Origin: a virus
Virus record (IMG/VR): IMGVR_UViG_3300050013_000227
Location: 1 to 36,471 of that record
Strand: one strand, 5' to 3'
DNA length: 36,471 bases
The notes beneath the pieces were generated by a model. That model worked only from the letters and a program-made list of their open reading frames with translations. It searched no databases and was not told the DNA's origin. Within the stretch, counting starts at the first letter, position 1, and the number at the start of each line of letters is the position of its first letter. Made by a program: the position numbers and the translations under genes. Positions 1 through 6,957 of the stretch are shown one piece after another.

Positions 1-1
1 T

Positions 2-133
2 ACGGTTGTATCATATCTTTGTGGATATTGTGGATGTTGGCATTTAGGAAGAGATATGGATGATAGAGCATGGCGTATTGCAATGAGCTTACCAGAAAAA
101 ATAATAGAAAAAATAAATAAGGTGAATATATGA
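2..133 (+). CDS. C-terminal end of a small protein of unknown function (5' end outside the window)
   Basis: An open frame enters from the left edge and stops at the TGA at 131-133. The visible 43 residues contain a Cys cluster (CGYCGCWH) that could bind zinc, followed by a basic, Lys/Ile-rich tail. The stop overlaps the ATG of the next gene, the tight spacing seen throughout the window. The protein family cannot be told from this fragment. Confidence 0.55.
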   Translation, partial: TVVSYLCGYCGCWHLGRDMDDRAWRIAMSLPEKIIEKINKVNI

Positions 134-315
134 AAATACGTTTAGATTTTGTAACGAATAGTAGTAGTACATGTTATGTATGTGAAATAAGTGGAGAAAG
201 AGAATCTGGAAGAGATATGAGTCGTCAGGAATTAGGATTTATGGTATGTGAAAAAGGTCATCAATTTCTTCCGAAATATGCCATTATAAATGAAGATGTA
301 ATAAAAAGGCATTAG
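130..315 (+). CDS. Small protein with the KIRxDFVTNSSS N-terminal motif
   Basis: A 61-residue protein beginning MKIRLDFVTNSSST, with a GGTGA ribosome-binding site just upstream. This opening resembles the KIR-DFVTNSSSSS start of many small proteins of phages and anaerobes whose function I do not know. It has two short Cys/His stretches (CYVC near residue 15, C-E-K-G-H near 40) that could bind a metal. No membrane segment or signal peptide is seen. Its start overlaps the stop of the preceding gene. Confidence 0.7.
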   Translation: MKIRLDFVTNSSSTCYVCEISGERESGRDMSRQELGFMVCEKGHQFLPKYAIINEDVIKRH

Positions 316-338
316 AAAAAAAATTGGAGGATTATAAT

Positions 339-626
339 TTGAAAGGTTATGGAAGTGATGAAGATGCTTGTGAAGTAATACAACACGTACGAGAAATGAT
401 AGAAGAACTTCCTGGAAGCATTCAATATATAATTGAAGAGGATCCTTTTGGATGTGGAGTTCCTTCAGAAATGTGTCCGATTTGTCAGATGAAATATATC
501 TCTGAAAGTAATATGTTGAAATTCTTATTGAAGAATTTTGAATCAACTACAATGGATGTCGTAGGTTCTATGAAAAAAAGATATAGTTCTTATGATGAAA
601 TGGTTAAAGATCTTAAAGAGGGATAA
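339..626 (+). CDS. Small acidic protein of unknown function with a CPIC motif
   Basis: About 95 residues, opening KGYGSDEDACEVIQHV. I place the start at the TTG at 339 because GGAGG at 327-331 lies 7 bases before it; the in-frame TTG at 324 has no such site. A Cys group near the middle (C-G-V-P-S-E-M-C-P-I-C) suggests a small zinc site. The stop is followed after one base by the ATG of the large gene downstream, so the two are probably translated together. Confidence 0.6.
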   Translation: MKGYGSDEDACEVIQHVREMIEELPGSIQYIIEEDPFGCGVPSEMCPICQMKYISESNMLKFLLKNFESTTMDVVGSMKKRYSSYDEMVKDLKEG

Positions 627-627
627 A

Positions 628-2664
628 ATGGATTTTAAAGAAGTTAAAGAACAATTGCAAGAAAACTTTAAAGAGATATCTGAAGATGTCGATCATCTCT
701 TTGAAGTTGAAGTAGACAAAGATGAGTTGTGGAATCTCTATCTCGACAGCTTTCCGCAGGGTACTAATGAGATTCTTCGAGAAAAACGAGAATTCGATTG
801 TAATAACTGCAAAAGTTTCATTCGGCATTTTGGTCATGTGGTTGTAATCAAAGACAACGAAGTTAAGAGTATCTGGGATTTTGACCCACAGGATTCAACA
901 TATACTCCAGTAATGAAAGCATTAAGTGAATATGTGCATTCTAAACCTATTGTGAATGTATACCTTAGCGATGAACAAAAAATTGGAACTGATTTCAATT
1001 ATGAAATGAAGAATACTGAAAAAGTCGCAGTATGGCATCACTTCTTTATTTCACTCCCATCAAAGTTTGTTAATTATAGTAGTAAATCAATTGATACTAT
1101 CAAAGGGGAATTAAAATCTAATAGAAATACATTTGAACGTTCACTTAAAGAATTAACAATAGATAGTGTAGATACTGTCTTAGAACTTATATCACAAAAT
1201 TCTCTTTACAAAGGTGAAGAATGGAAAGTTCCACTTGAGCAATTCCTTGAATACAAAAAAGGATATGCTGATATAACTATGATATATCCTGATGAATATG
1301 TCTGGGAAAAATCATTGGAAGCTGGAGTTGTTATAAGTAAAATAAGAAATCATAGTATTGGTACATTACTTGTAAATATAAGTGAAGGGATGGAATTAGA
1401 CCTTGCAGTTAGGAAATACGAACAAATAGTTGCACCAACAAACTATAAAAGACCAAAAGCAATCTTTACAGCAAAGATGCTAGAAAAAGCTAAAAATACA
1501 ATAACTGACCTAGGGTACATTGACTCATTACCAAGAAGATTTGCAACTTTGAATGATATGACTGTTAATAACACTCTATATAGTAACAAAGATTCTGCAA
1601 AACGAATGAGTGGAGTGTTCGAAGAAATGGCTGAAGAAATTGCTGTTGATCCGAAACGATTCACAAGGGTTGAAGAAATATCAATTAAAGATTTTATTGA
1701 GAATGTCTTACCAAAAGCAAGAGAACTTGAAGTCCTTGTAGAGAATAAACACACAAATAATTTGGTTTCACTAATTACTGCACAAAATGAAGATGCACCA
1801 AGTATGTTCAAATGGAATAATACAAAAAGTTGGTCATACAAAAATAATATAACTGACAGTATGAAAGAGCGTGTTAAATCTGCTGGTGGTAATGTTGAAG
1901 GAGATCTAAGATTCTCAATCTCATGGAACGATATGGAAGAATGGGATAAAAACGATCTTGATGCACATTGCAAAGAACCAGATGGGAATTTAATTTACTA
2001 TGCTAGGAAAATGAGTAGGCAAACGAAAGGTGTACTTGATGTCGATATTCAAACACCAGGGCAAGGAGAACCCGCTGTTGAGAATATAACTTGGGCAAAT
2101 AGAAGAACAATGGAAGAAGGAGTTTACAAATTCATGGTTTATCAATTCTTGAATCGTGGAGGCAAAAGTGGATTTAGAGCAGAGATAGAATATGATGGTC
2201 AAATATTTGAATTTGAATACAATAAAGAGTTAAAACAAAAAGAAACAATACCAGTTGCAGAGATTACTTACAGTAAAGCAAATGGATTCTCAATTAAAGA
2301 ACAAATTCCATCAAGTGTGGCAACAAGAAATGTATGGGGATTAAAGACGAATAATTTCGTTCCTGTGTCGGTTGTTATGTACTCCCCGAATTACTGGGAT
2401 GAACAGACTGGAATTGGTAATAGACATGTCTTCTTTATGTTGAAAGGTTGTGTTAATGACGAGAAGCCTAATGGATTCTACAATGAATTTTTGAGCAACG
2501 AGTTACTCGAACATAGAAAAGTATTAGAGGCTCTTGGAAGCAAAATGGCAGTTGAAAATGTTGATGATCAACTTTCAGGATTAGGTTTTTCAACAACACA
2601 AAGAAACGAAATATATATAAGGGTGAAAGGACAAACAGAAAGAGTGGTAAAGGTAAAAGTATGA
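628..2664 (+). CDS. Large virus-type protein with a DUF2135-like beta domain
   Basis: A 678-residue protein. The start at 628 is preferred over the in-frame ATG at 592 because it follows the upstream stop and the AGAGGGATAAA site. The first 100 residues contain a CxxC (58-61). The middle is largely alpha-helical without a recognised motif. Residues about 425-535 (DLRFSISWN, NDLDAHCKEPDG, ENITW, GVYKFMVYQF, GFRAEIEYDG) match the pattern of DUF2135/YfaP-like beta-sandwich domains that occur in uncharacterised large phage proteins. No nuclease, NTPase or protease motif is seen, and there is no signal peptide. It overlaps the next gene by four bases (ATGA). The role is unknown. Confidence 0.75.
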   Translation: MDFKEVKEQLQENFKEISEDVDHLFEVEVDKDELWNLYLDSFPQGTNEILREKREFDCNNCKSFIRHFGHVVVIKDNEVKSIWDFDPQDSTYTPVMKALSEYVHSKPIVNVYLSDEQKIGTDFNYEMKNTEKVAVWHHFFISLPSKFVNYSSKSIDTIKGELKSNRNTFERSLKELTIDSVDTVLELISQNSLYKGEEWKVPLEQFLEYKKGYADITMIYPDEYVWEKSLEAGVVISKIRNHSIGTLLVNISEGMELDLAVRKYEQIVAPTNYKRPKAIFTAKMLEKAKNTITDLGYIDSLPRRFATLNDMTVNNTLYSNKDSAKRMSGVFEEMAEEIAVDPKRFTRVEEISIKDFIENVLPKARELEVLVENKHTNNLVSLITAQNEDAPSMFKWNNTKSWSYKNNITDSMKERVKSAGGNVEGDLRFSISWNDMEEWDKNDLDAHCKEPDGNLIYYARKMSRQTKGVLDVDIQTPGQGEPAVENITWANRRTMEEGVYKFMVYQFLNRGGKSGFRAEIEYDGQIFEFEYNKELKQKETIPVAEITYSKANGFSIKEQIPSSVATRNVWGLKTNNFVPVSVVMYSPNYWDEQTGIGNRHVFFMLKGCVNDEKPNGFYNEFLSNELLEHRKVLEALGSKMAVENVDDQLSGLGFSTTQRNEIYIRVKGQTERVVKVKV

Positions 2665-2879
2665 AAACAAATGAAGAAATAAAAGCAAACCCCACAGATA
2701 CTGAACGGTTATTAGTTGCATTAAATGAGGGTGAAATAACTTGGTCAGATGTTGATGGAGCTACTCTTCATCTTTTAGATGAAACAATAGAAGGACAAAA
2801 ATATATAGTAGATTTGGGTGTAGAAATTGAAGAAAAAACATATTTATGGAGAATAATGGGAGAGATAAAAAATGTTTGA
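2661..2879 (+). CDS. Small protein of unknown function
   Basis: A 72-residue acidic protein (MKTNEEIKANPTDTERLL) with no Cys and no membrane segment. It begins in an ATGA overlap with the large gene upstream and ends in an overlap with the coiled-coil gene downstream, so the three are likely translationally coupled. Family not recognised. Confidence 0.65.
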   Translation: MKTNEEIKANPTDTERLLVALNEGEITWSDVDGATLHLLDETIEGQKYIVDLGVEIEEKTYLWRIMGEIKNV

Positions 2880-3240
2880 AGAAGCAACAAGAAAAAAATA
2901 CAGATTTGATTACAGAGGAGCACTTGATGTAGAAGATCTATGGGACTTAAAAGTCACAGACCTTGATACAATATATAAAGGTTTGAAATCCAACCAAAAA
3001 GAAGCTACTGAAGATAGTTTACTCAACACAAGATCAACTGCGGATGTAGTTCTAGATGATAAGATTGCAATTGTTACACATATAGTACATGTTAAACAAG
3101 AAGAGAAAAACGCAAGATTAGAAGCAAAAGAACGCAAAGAACAAAAACAAGAATTACTTGGTATACTCAAAGAAAAACAAAATGAAGAACTAAGAAACAA
3201 ATCCCCAGAGGAATTGAAAAAAATAATAGAGGAACTATAA
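2872..3240 (+). CDS. Coiled-coil virus protein of the FDYRGALDVEDLWDL type
   Basis: A 122-residue protein. The N-terminal part (YRFDYRGALDVEDLWDL, VTDLDTIYKGL) resembles a small protein found in many Gram-positive phages beginning RG-LSVEDLWDL; its function is not known to me. Residues about 70-122 are highly charged and helical (HVKQEEKNARLEAKERKEQ), consistent with a coiled coil. In those phages, as here, it is followed by a small basic beta-rich protein. It overlaps its neighbours on both sides. Confidence 0.75.
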   Translation: MFEEATRKKYRFDYRGALDVEDLWDLKVTDLDTIYKGLKSNQKEATEDSLLNTRSTADVVLDDKIAIVTHIVHVKQEEKNARLEAKERKEQKQELLGILKEKQNEELRNKSPEELKKIIEEL

Positions 3241-3419
3241 TGTTAGGAAGAAAAACAAAATATGAGAAAGTATTTGCACATGGCGATAAAGTTAAATGTA
3301 AAGTAACTAAATTCCAAGGTACAGTTACTGCACACTCAGATTATATGAATGGATGTGACCACTATCATGTTCAACCAGAAGTAACTGAAGCTGGAGCATT
3401 CCAAGAGGGAGATCAATGA
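3240..3419 (+). CDS. Small beta-rich protein, probable KOW/SH3-like fold
   Basis: A 59-residue protein starting at the ATG that overlaps the previous stop (TAATG). The sequence GDKVKCKVTKFQGTVTAHSDYMNGCDHY has the pattern of a small SH3/KOW-like barrel of the kind that follows the coiled-coil protein in other phages. The fold is inferred from the spacing of Gly, Val and Thr, not from a search. Function unknown. Confidence 0.65.
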   Translation: MLGRKTKYEKVFAHGDKVKCKVTKFQGTVTAHSDYMNGCDHYHVQPEVTEAGAFQEGDQ

Positions 3420-3461
3420 TTATATTTGTCATTTAATAATCGGAAAGGAAGGGACAGTAAT

Positions 3462-3806
3462 ATGATAAGTTTTAAAGTGATGGATCAACCAAAAGAAAAT
3501 GATTGGGTAGAAGATAATTGTTGGGTCATAATAGATATTAATGGAATAATAAATGAAGTTATAGAAGTTCCATTCAATGATAAAGATCCTACTAAATTTA
3601 ATAAAGATATAGCAAGAGCTTTCGCAGAAGATCTTTGTGATTTTGAAAATGACAAATATTATGACAAAGAAATTAATAAAGAATGGCCGAAAATTGACAG
3701 AAGAGCAAGAATTAAATATCTTCAAGAACAAATAACAATATTAAGGTATAAAAGAAATATAAAGTGGAATGCACATGGAAATGGTGTAGAAGAGGGTTTA
3801 GGATGA
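3462..3806 (+). CDS. Protein of unknown function
   Basis: A 114-residue protein (MISFKVMDQPKENDWVEDNC). The start at 3462 is chosen over the TTG at 3426 because GGAAGGGA lies just upstream of it. It is acidic with a basic C-terminal third (RRARIKYLQEQITILRYKR) that may be helical. No recognised motif. It overlaps the start of the zinc-ribbon gene by four bases. Confidence 0.65.
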   Translation: MISFKVMDQPKENDWVEDNCWVIIDINGIINEVIEVPFNDKDPTKFNKDIARAFAEDLCDFENDKYYDKEINKEWPKIDRRARIKYLQEQITILRYKRNIKWNAHGNGVEEGLG

Positions 3807-3988
3807 TTCAAAGGATTAAATGCTTTTTCGGAAGACATCAAATTGATAACTTAGGTGGTGGTTCTTGGAACTATTGTATTAATTGTGGGAAAGTATGGCA
3901 AGAATCGTATGTTGTTCCTGGGTATCTTATTTACCGAGGACGTTTAAAAGACAAACATAAGCAAGGAAATAGATATTACTGGAATTAG
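3803..3988 (+). CDS. DUF1660-like small zinc-binding protein
   Basis: A 61-residue basic protein: MIQRIKCFFGRHQ at the N-terminus, then NYCINCGKVWQ. The pattern C-(3)-GRH ... CxxCG matches the small phage proteins grouped as DUF1660, which probably bind one zinc through Cys and His; their role is unknown. The start at 3803 follows GAGGGTTTAGG and overlaps the previous stop. A related protein is encoded at 8268-8507. This is the last gene before the RNA-rich stretch. Confidence 0.7.
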   Translation: MIQRIKCFFGRHQIDNLGGGSWNYCINCGKVWQESYVVPGYLIYRGRLKDKHKQGNRYYWN

Positions 3989-4084
3989 ATCGGGTAGTGT
4001 AGTCCGGTAACACACTTCGTCGAAGCCGAAAAGCTCGGTAGCTACTTCGTCGATGAATCGTCGGTTCAACTCCGACCCCTTTCA
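3988..4084 (+). tRNA. tRNA-like RNA of uncertain identity
   Basis: The segment can be folded like a tRNA. The D arm is GTGT (3997-4000), loop AGTCCGGTA with the usual GG, then ACAC (4010-4013). The T arm is GTCGG-TTCAACT-CCGAC (4060-4076), followed directly by a seven-base acceptor strand, 4077-4083, which pairs with 3988-3994 at five of seven positions. An anticodon stem can be drawn at 4015-4019/4027-4031 with GAA in the anticodon position, but base 33 would be C rather than U and one pair fails. About 28 bases then precede the T arm, so it may have a long variable region, an intron or a duplication: the decamer ACTTCGTCGA occurs twice, at 4014 and 4044. The amino acid is not assigned. Confidence 0.4.
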
Positions 4085-4087
4085 TTT

Positions 4088-4134
4088 GCATGAGCAAGCT
4101 AGAGGAGCAGTGGGTTCAAGTCCCACCTTGTGCA
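4088..4134 (+). ncRNA. 47-nt minimal tRNA-like element (acceptor plus T arm only)
   Basis: Bases 4088-4094 (GCATGAG) pair over seven positions, two of them G-U, with 4127-4133 (CTTGTGC). Directly inside the 3' strand is a perfect T arm, GTGGG-TTCAAGT-CCCAC (4110-4126), and an A at 4134 sits in the discriminator position. Only 15 bases (4095-4109) fill the place of the D and anticodon arms; they can form a three-pair hairpin, GCT/AGC. It starts four bases after the previous tRNA-like element. It could be a truncated tRNA, a processing decoy or part of a larger RNA. Confidence 0.4.
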
Positions 4135-4243
4135 TTTCAATGAAGCGGAGAATAGTGCGTAATGTTCGATGTAGAGGGACGGTACGACGGAGCCGATAGA
4201 CTTTGCGATAGGAGAGGAATACCTGTCGCTGATCCGTAACTAA
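4135..4243 (+). ncRNA. Structured non-coding segment between tRNA-like elements
   Basis: No ORF with a ribosome-binding site is present. G+C is clearly higher than in the flanking genes. The strongest structure is an eight-pair hairpin, 4205-4212 (GCGATAGG) with 4222-4229 (CCTGTCGC), loop AGAGGAATA. ACGGA and TCCGT around it can extend the fold. No T arm is found, so this is not a tRNA by itself; it may be the 5' part of the RNA that follows. Confidence 0.3.
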
Positions 4244-4396
4244 TGGAAGTTATTCAAGATAGCAAAGAGGCATCCAAGGGGATGTGTATTCTATCCTGAC
4301 ACCAAGCCCGAAGGGACAATCCTAGGTCGGTTCGAACGGTATGAACTTGTCAGTTGAACGATAAATACTTGGTAGGTGCAAGTCCTACACTTCCAA
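4244..4396 (+). ncRNA. 153-nt RNA closed by a tRNA-like acceptor and T arm
   Basis: TGGAAGT (4244-4250) pairs perfectly with ACTTCCA (4389-4395). A complete T arm, GTAGG-TGCAAGT-CCTAC (4372-4388), abuts the 3' strand as in tRNA, and A4396 is in the discriminator position. Instead of D and anticodon arms there is a large branched domain: TTCAA/TTGAA (4253-4257 with 4354-4358), GATAG/CTATC (4258-4262 with 4291-4295) enclosing CATCC/GGATG (4271-4275 with 4280-4284), a CCC-GAA-GGG hairpin at 4307-4315, and GACAA/TTGTC (4315-4319 with 4347-4351). A tRNA-like end carrying a long insert recalls tmRNA in outline, but no tag reading frame is seen and archaea lack tmRNA. A tRNA with introns remains possible. 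Confidence 0.45.
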
Positions 4397-4640
4397 TTTC
4401 ACAGTTTGTATGTTTCAAAGTGAAACACAATGACTATCAGATCTCAATACTCTGGTGCAAGGGATATACTGATACGAGCGTTAAGTCCCAGTAACGAAAC
4501 ACGATCGAATAGCGAAACATTCAGAAGGCACTTGCGAGAAGCCAGTTTTGATTCTGGTGGATGACTCGACGAGTAAAGGGAGCAAAACCCCCTCTGCGTA
4601 ACGTGGACGTACGGTATAAATATCCACGCTCCTGCTTTCT
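4397..4640 (+). ncRNA. Structured non-coding RNA region
   Basis: No gene is supported here. Several helices can be drawn by eye: TGTTTC/GAAACA (4411-4427), TGCAAG/CTTGCG (4456-4461 with 4531-4536), CGTTA/TAACG (4479-4496), GCCAG/CTGGT (4541-4558) with an eight-base loop TTTTGATT, ACTC/GAGT near 4563-4573 and CGTGGA/TCCACG (4602-4628). The loop TTTTGATT on a five-pair stem also occurs in the RNA at 11414-11530, suggesting related elements. The RNA boundaries are not known, and the last hairpin overlaps a possible promoter. Confidence 0.35.
4615..4622 (+). promoter_or_regulatory. Possible TATA box for the helicase operon
   Basis: TATAAATA lies about 40 bases before the ATG at 4662, at the distance that would give a short leader containing the GAGGTGA ribosome-binding site. 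It falls inside the loop of a CGTGGA/TCCACG hairpin, so it could instead be part of the RNA. No clear BRE is seen upstream. Confidence 0.35.
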
Positions 4641-4661
4641 TTAAAATAAGAGGTGAAATAT

Positions 4662-4925
4662 ATGCAACAAAATAATTTAGAGGGAATCTTAAATCCCGAT
4701 GCAAAAACTTTAATTGAGAAATATCCTGATGCAAGATGGCTCTATAATCAATTAAATGGAGTTTATGCAGACTATGAAACTTTGTTTGTGATTCAAAATA
4801 TAGAATATGGACATCAATTGATTGTTCCAAATACACATTTACCCAATCATAGAAAAGCTTGGAGGATATTAGAAAAAGTTGAATCGAAATATCATGATAT
4901 ACATTATAAGAAGGTGATGTGGTAA
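4662..4925 (+). CDS. Small protein of unknown function preceding the helicase
   Basis: An 87-residue protein (MQQNNLEGILNPDAKTLIEK). The ATG at 4662 is preferred over the in-frame GTG at 4653 because GAGGTGA lies immediately upstream, overlapping that GTG. No metal site or membrane segment. Its stop overlaps the ATG of the SNF2-like helicase (TAATG), so it may be expressed and act with it, but its family is not recognised. Confidence 0.7.
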   Translation: MQQNNLEGILNPDAKTLIEKYPDARWLYNQLNGVYADYETLFVIQNIEYGHQLIVPNTHLPNHRKAWRILEKVESKYHDIHYKKVMW

Positions 4926-6685
4926 TGTTCGTGGAAATATATCAGGCAGCAATATCTCCAACAGGTGAGGGTTGGTTAGATATTAAATTCATCTATAATG
5001 CAAAGATAGTTAATATAATGAGAAGTATGAAAAAGAAGAGGTTTGATCGTTCCAGAAAAGTCTGGAGCATACCATCCACATTATTTACTGAGTTAATTAC
5101 AAAATTAGATTGGGAAAAGGTTAAATATTTCGATTACAGAGAACAAGGAAAAACAGAACTTAAAATGGCTGTGAATATTAAAACCGATGGATTTACTACA
5201 ACATTTGGTGATCTCATTAGTCGACCTGAGATGTCGAGACTATGGTACTTAAAAAGACCACGTGATGGATACCGTGTCGCTGAGTTGTTGAATCAGGATG
5301 GATACAATGTCGAAGTGTATGATGAAGTCGAATCTGTTAGTCTTTCGATGAGTCGTCCCTCTGTCGAACTTTATGATTTCCAGAATGAAGCTATGGATTT
5401 CTTGCGAAAGAACAATTATAATGGTTTAATTGCTCTGGATATGGGACTTGGCAAGACGATCGTTGCTTGTCAAGCAATCTATGAAATAGGAAATGGGCCG
5501 ATTTTAATCGTCGCTCCGTCGTCGCTACTCTACCAATGGTCTGGCGAATTAAATAAGCACTATGGCTATGACAGAGCATTTGTACTTACTTCCAAAGTTC
5601 CTACCAAAGATAGGCAGGAAGTTGTGGATTCATACGACATAATCATAACAAATTATGAATTGTTATTAACGTTCAAAATAAAACGACAGTTCGAACTTAT
5701 GATATTAGATGAAGTACATCGAACTCGCCATTGGCAGACTAAGACATCGAAAGCTGTGGCTAACATAGCTGCACGAAGAGTCATTGGATTGTCAGGAACA
5801 CCGATTACAAATAAACTTGAAGACTTATACAATGTAGCTGACCAGATTAAACCAGCGTACTTTGGAACAATGAGGGAGTTCAAAAGAAAATATATAATCC
5901 AAGATGGATTTAAACGAAGTTATAAAAATCTCGATGAAGTGTACGCAAAATTAAATGGATTAATGTTCAGAAAACGAAAAGATGAGGTATCCTTACAACT
6001 GCCGAAAATTATAGAACAGTGTGTTCAAGTGGTGCTTAGTGGAGCGGAAGTTACAGCATATACAGAAATGTTAAAGAAGCAAAAACATATTCTCGCAGCT
6101 ATTTCAAATGCGAAGGTATTTGCAGTTTCATCAGCTCTTCGAATGGATATAGATGTTTCTTCGAAAGAACGAGAATTGATGAATATTCTTGAAGAAATGA
6201 GTGGAAGAACTATAGTATTCACAGAGTCTAAAGCAGAAGTTAAAAGATTAAGTGAATTGTTGAAAGAAAAAGAGGTATTTGCCCTACATGGAGATGTCTC
6301 AAAACAGAAAAGAGAAGATGTAAAAAAACTGTTTAAGGACTCCGATGATGGAATCTTGTTAATGACCGAGATAGGTACAGAAGGATTGAACTTACAATAT
6401 ACAGGGAACTTAGTAAACTTTAGTTTACCATGGACAGATACAGCACTTCAACAGAGAAACAGTAGAATTCATAGAGATGGAAGCGACTTTGATAAAGTAC
6501 ATATAGTTAATATGACATCAAAAGGTACAATCGATGATCATGTAATGGATGTAATAAAAACCAAGAAAGGATTAACAGATAGAGTAGTTAATGGTATTCC
6601 TGAAGAAGTGGTTGCAAAGATGAGAGATGACCTATTTAGATTAGGTATAACAGTACAAAAAGATGGAACGTTGGTGCAAGGATGA
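4925..6685 (+). CDS. SNF2-family (SF2) DNA helicase/translocase
   Basis: A 586-residue ATP-dependent double-strand DNA translocase. The first 60-70 residues (GWLDIKFIYNAKIVNIMRSM, RKVWSIP) resemble the HARP-like modules in front of SMARCAL1-type annealing helicases. Motor motifs are in order: Q-motif region LYDFQNEAMDFL (149-160), Walker A DMGLGKT (172-178), IVAPSSLLYQW (195-205), Walker B/motif II DEVH (262-265), motif III GLSGTPITN (near 287), TIVFTESK, LMTEIGTEGLNLQ and motif VI QRNSRIHRDG. All are intact and the length is typical. The ATG at 4925 sits behind GGTGAT. Likely roles are fork remodelling or recombination of the viral genome. A patch of unusually CpG-rich sequence lies within the gene (about 5210-5540). 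Confidence 0.92.
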   Translation: MFVEIYQAAISPTGEGWLDIKFIYNAKIVNIMRSMKKKRFDRSRKVWSIPSTLFTELITKLDWEKVKYFDYREQGKTELKMAVNIKTDGFTTTFGDLISRPEMSRLWYLKRPRDGYRVAELLNQDGYNVEVYDEVESVSLSMSRPSVELYDFQNEAMDFLRKNNYNGLIALDMGLGKTIVACQAIYEIGNGPILIVAPSSLLYQWSGELNKHYGYDRAFVLTSKVPTKDRQEVVDSYDIIITNYELLLTFKIKRQFELMILDEVHRTRHWQTKTSKAVANIAARRVIGLSGTPITNKLEDLYNVADQIKPAYFGTMREFKRKYIIQDGFKRSYKNLDEVYAKLNGLMFRKRKDEVSLQLPKIIEQCVQVVLSGAEVTAYTEMLKKQKHILAAISNAKVFAVSSALRMDIDVSSKERELMNILEEMSGRTIVFTESKAEVKRLSELLKEKEVFALHGDVSKQKREDVKKLFKDSDDGILLMTEIGTEGLNLQYTGNLVNFSLPWTDTALQQRNSRIHRDGSDFDKVHIVNMTSKGTIDDHVMDVIKTKKGLTDRVVNGIPEEVVAKMRDDLFRLGITVQKDGTLVQG

Positions 6686-6957
6686 ATGAAATAGATTGGG
6701 AAAAATATTATAGAGGAACATGGGATAATCATAAATACCCAAATGGAAATAAAGATTTATTAAATGTTCAGGATATAACAAGATTTTTTACGGAAGATTG
6801 GGATAAAATCTCTAAAGAAGCATTAAGTAGAATGTTAAGTCATGATGATCTTGTAGAATTATGTTGGTTATTAGGAAAAGATCGTCAGGAACTTAAAAAA
6901 GAATTACGTAATATCCTTGATAAAAATGTGATTCCAATGTTTAGGAGGTATGATTAA
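6682..6957 (+). CDS. Protein of unknown function
   Basis: A 91-residue acidic protein (MNEIDWEKYYRGTWDNHKYP). The first half is aromatic and the second half looks helical (LSRMLSHDDLVELCWLLGKD). It starts in an ATGA overlap with the helicase gene and overlaps the next gene by one base, which suggests coupled translation. No recognised motif. Confidence 0.65.
   Translation: MNEIDWEKYYRGTWDNHKYPNGNKDLLNVQDITRFFTEDWDKISKEALSRMLSHDDLVELCWLLGKDRQELKKELRNILDKNVIPMFRRYD

Noticed and set aside
592-627. Upstream ATG (592) for the 678-residue protein
   Set aside because: It lies inside the preceding gene without a ribosome-binding site; the ATG at 628 directly follows the stop and a purine-rich site.
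1443-1973. Minus-strand ORF of 176 codons
   Set aside because: It lies entirely opposite the 678-residue gene, is rich in Ser, Phe and Leu as antisense of AT-rich coding DNA usually is, and lacks a start signal.
4244-4396. tmRNA (ssrA)
   Set aside because: The tRNA-like end is suggestive, but there is no tag-encoding frame, the acceptor does not begin with the usual GGGG, and other evidence points to an archaeal host.
4444-4836. Minus-strand ORF of 130 codons across the RNA region
   Set aside because: It covers structured RNA and the antisense of the gene at 4662, has no ribosome-binding site and no recognisable protein character.
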